6,303 nucleotides of DNA. Origin: CAMBDR01 sp046597185. Its GTDB lineage: Bacteria; Pseudomonadota; Gammaproteobacteria; Burkholderiales; Burkholderiaceae_D. Position numbers and translations under genes: made by a program. This document shows, one piece after another, positions 5,432 through 6,303 of the stretch (its first letter is position 1; each line of letters begins with the position of its first letter). A model generated the notes under the pieces. The model was not told the origin of the DNA. It ran no database searches and was given only the letters and a program-made list of their open reading frames with translations. The stretch lies in contig JBKJLF010000625.1 in NCBI GenBank assembly GCA_046597185.1, positions 1 to 6,303 of the forward strand. Direction: 5' to 3'.

Positions 5432-6223
5432 ATGGCAATTGGTTTGATTATTATTGGCGATGAAATTTTATCCGGCAAGCGCACGGATAAGCATATCCCA
5501 AAATTAATTGCATTATTGAAAGCGCGCGGTTTGCAATTGGACTGGGTTGAAATCATTGGCGACCAGCCCAGCCGCATTACCGCCACCTTACGGCGCAGTT
5601 TTGCCAGCGATGATATCGTATTTTGTTGCGGCGGCATTGGTGCCACCCCGGACGACCATACGCGCCAATGTGCCGCCGCTGCCCTGGGGGTGGAATTGGC
5701 CTTGCACCAAGAAGCCAAGCGCAAAATCCAGGAGCGTATTAGCGATTTGATGTTGGCCGAAGGTTTGCAGCCCGATTTATCCCGCCCCGATCATATGCAG
5801 CGTTTAAAAATGGGTGAGTTTCCGGTTGGTGCTGCCATCATTCCCAACGCCTTCAATAAAATCCCCGGTTTTTCCGTGGGTTCGCATTATTTTTTACCAG
5901 GTTTTCCCGAAATGGCTGGCCCCATGATGGAATGGATACTCGATACCCATTATTCGGCATCGTTCCATCAAACCGCCTGGGCTGAGCGGGCATTATTGGT
6001 CTATGGCATGGCAGAATCGGTATTGGCACCAACGATGGAACAAATTGAAGCCCAATACCCACGGGTGAAAGTTTATAGCCTGCCCGCTGTGCAAAACCAA
6101 CAGCAGCGCGCGCATATCGAGCTGGGTGTGAAAGGGGAGCCAGACCAGGTTGCGGATGCATTCGCTGTGATGTTGGCGACGCTGGATCAGTTGCAAGCCG
6201 AGTATACCTTGTTGCCAAGTTAA
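5432..6223 (+). CDS. Molybdopterin-binding domain protein (CinA N-terminal-like, stand-alone)
   Basis: A 263-residue probably cytosolic protein of the MoaB/Mog/CinA N-domain family. Diagnostic segments are GDEILSGK (9-16), GGIGATPDDHTR (67-78), the MGEFPVGAAIIPN stretch (127-139) with a following IPGF (144-147), and LPGFPEM (155-161). These correspond to the nucleotide/pterin-binding loops of CinA-type proteins. The C-terminal nicotinamide-nucleotide amidase domain of full CinA (total ~410 residues) is absent, and the natural stop at 6221-6223 shows this is a short form, not a truncation by the window. Short forms are often labelled competence/damage-inducible protein A, but a role in competence is not supported. 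The start is preceded by AAGGA (5421-5425, 6-nt spacing). The biochemical role (pyrophosphatase or pterin binding) is open. Confidence 0.88.
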   Translation: MAIGLIIIGDEILSGKRTDKHIPKLIALLKARGLQLDWVEIIGDQPSRITATLRRSFASDDIVFCCGGIGATPDDHTRQCAAAALGVELALHQEAKRKIQERISDLMLAEGLQPDLSRPDHMQRLKMGEFPVGAAIIPNAFNKIPGFSVGSHYFLPGFPEMAGPMMEWILDTHYSASFHQTAWAERALLVYGMAESVLAPTMEQIEAQYPRVKVYSLPAVQNQQQRAHIELGVKGEPDQVADAFAVMLATLDQLQAEYTLLPS

Positions 6224-6235
6224 AGGGTTGGCGTG

Positions 6236-6303
6236 ATGACTGAAAATGTGCGTTGGCGACGACCCAAAGCAGCCTTGCATGCGATTCGCAAATTGGGTGC
6301 GCG
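6236..6303 (+). CDS. Start of an unidentified gene (C-terminus beyond window)
   Basis: An open frame begins at ATG 6236, 12 nt after the preceding stop, and runs off the window end. The 22 complete codons read MTENVRWRRPKAALHAIRKL then GA, basic and without a signal peptide. AAGGG at 6223-6227 gives a ribosome site 8 nt upstream; a GTG at 6233 in the same frame is the alternative start. The close spacing implies it continues the operon. The fragment is too short to name. Confidence 0.55.
   Translation, partial: MTENVRWRRPKAALHAIRKLGA

Overview
The window looks like ordinary chromosome of a betaproteobacterium, most likely in or near the Burkholderiales. This rests on memory of gene families and order: an EI24-domain membrane protein next to a stand-alone molybdopterin-binding (CinA N-domain) protein, and an NhaR-type LysR regulator. 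Base composition is moderate and leucine TTG is used heavily. I see no tRNA, rRNA, CRISPR array, insertion sequence or phage gene.

Left part (1-1760): a divergent pair. On the minus strand is the N-terminal half of a LysR regulator resembling NhaR, cut by the window edge. On the plus strand is a 342-residue multi-pass membrane protein of the DUF475/TerC-like group, probably a metal-ion transporter. The 225 bp between their starts hold overlapping candidate promoters and a structured leader. The leader ends in a near-perfect intrinsic terminator only 11 bp before the plus-strand start codon. No plus-strand gene lies upstream for it to terminate, so it is best read as a transcription attenuator. 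This is the most interesting element here.

Middle (1761-1907): a short spacer with a GC-rich hairpin that may end the DUF475 transcript, then a strong Shine-Dalgarno sequence.

Right part (1908-6303): a compact set of same-strand genes that looks like one operon. It encodes an exported seven-bladed YVTN-type beta-propeller; an exported NodB-fold polysaccharide deacetylase-like protein whose first motif reads SFDTG instead of TFDDG; an integral-membrane sterol desaturase/fatty acid hydroxylase with complete histidine boxes (8-bp overlap with the gene before); an EI24-domain membrane protein (4-bp ATGA overlap); a CinA N-domain-like molybdopterin-binding protein; and the first 22 codons of a further gene. 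The first four products are exported or membrane-embedded, which suggests an envelope role (glycan or lipid modification). The shared pathway is inference only.
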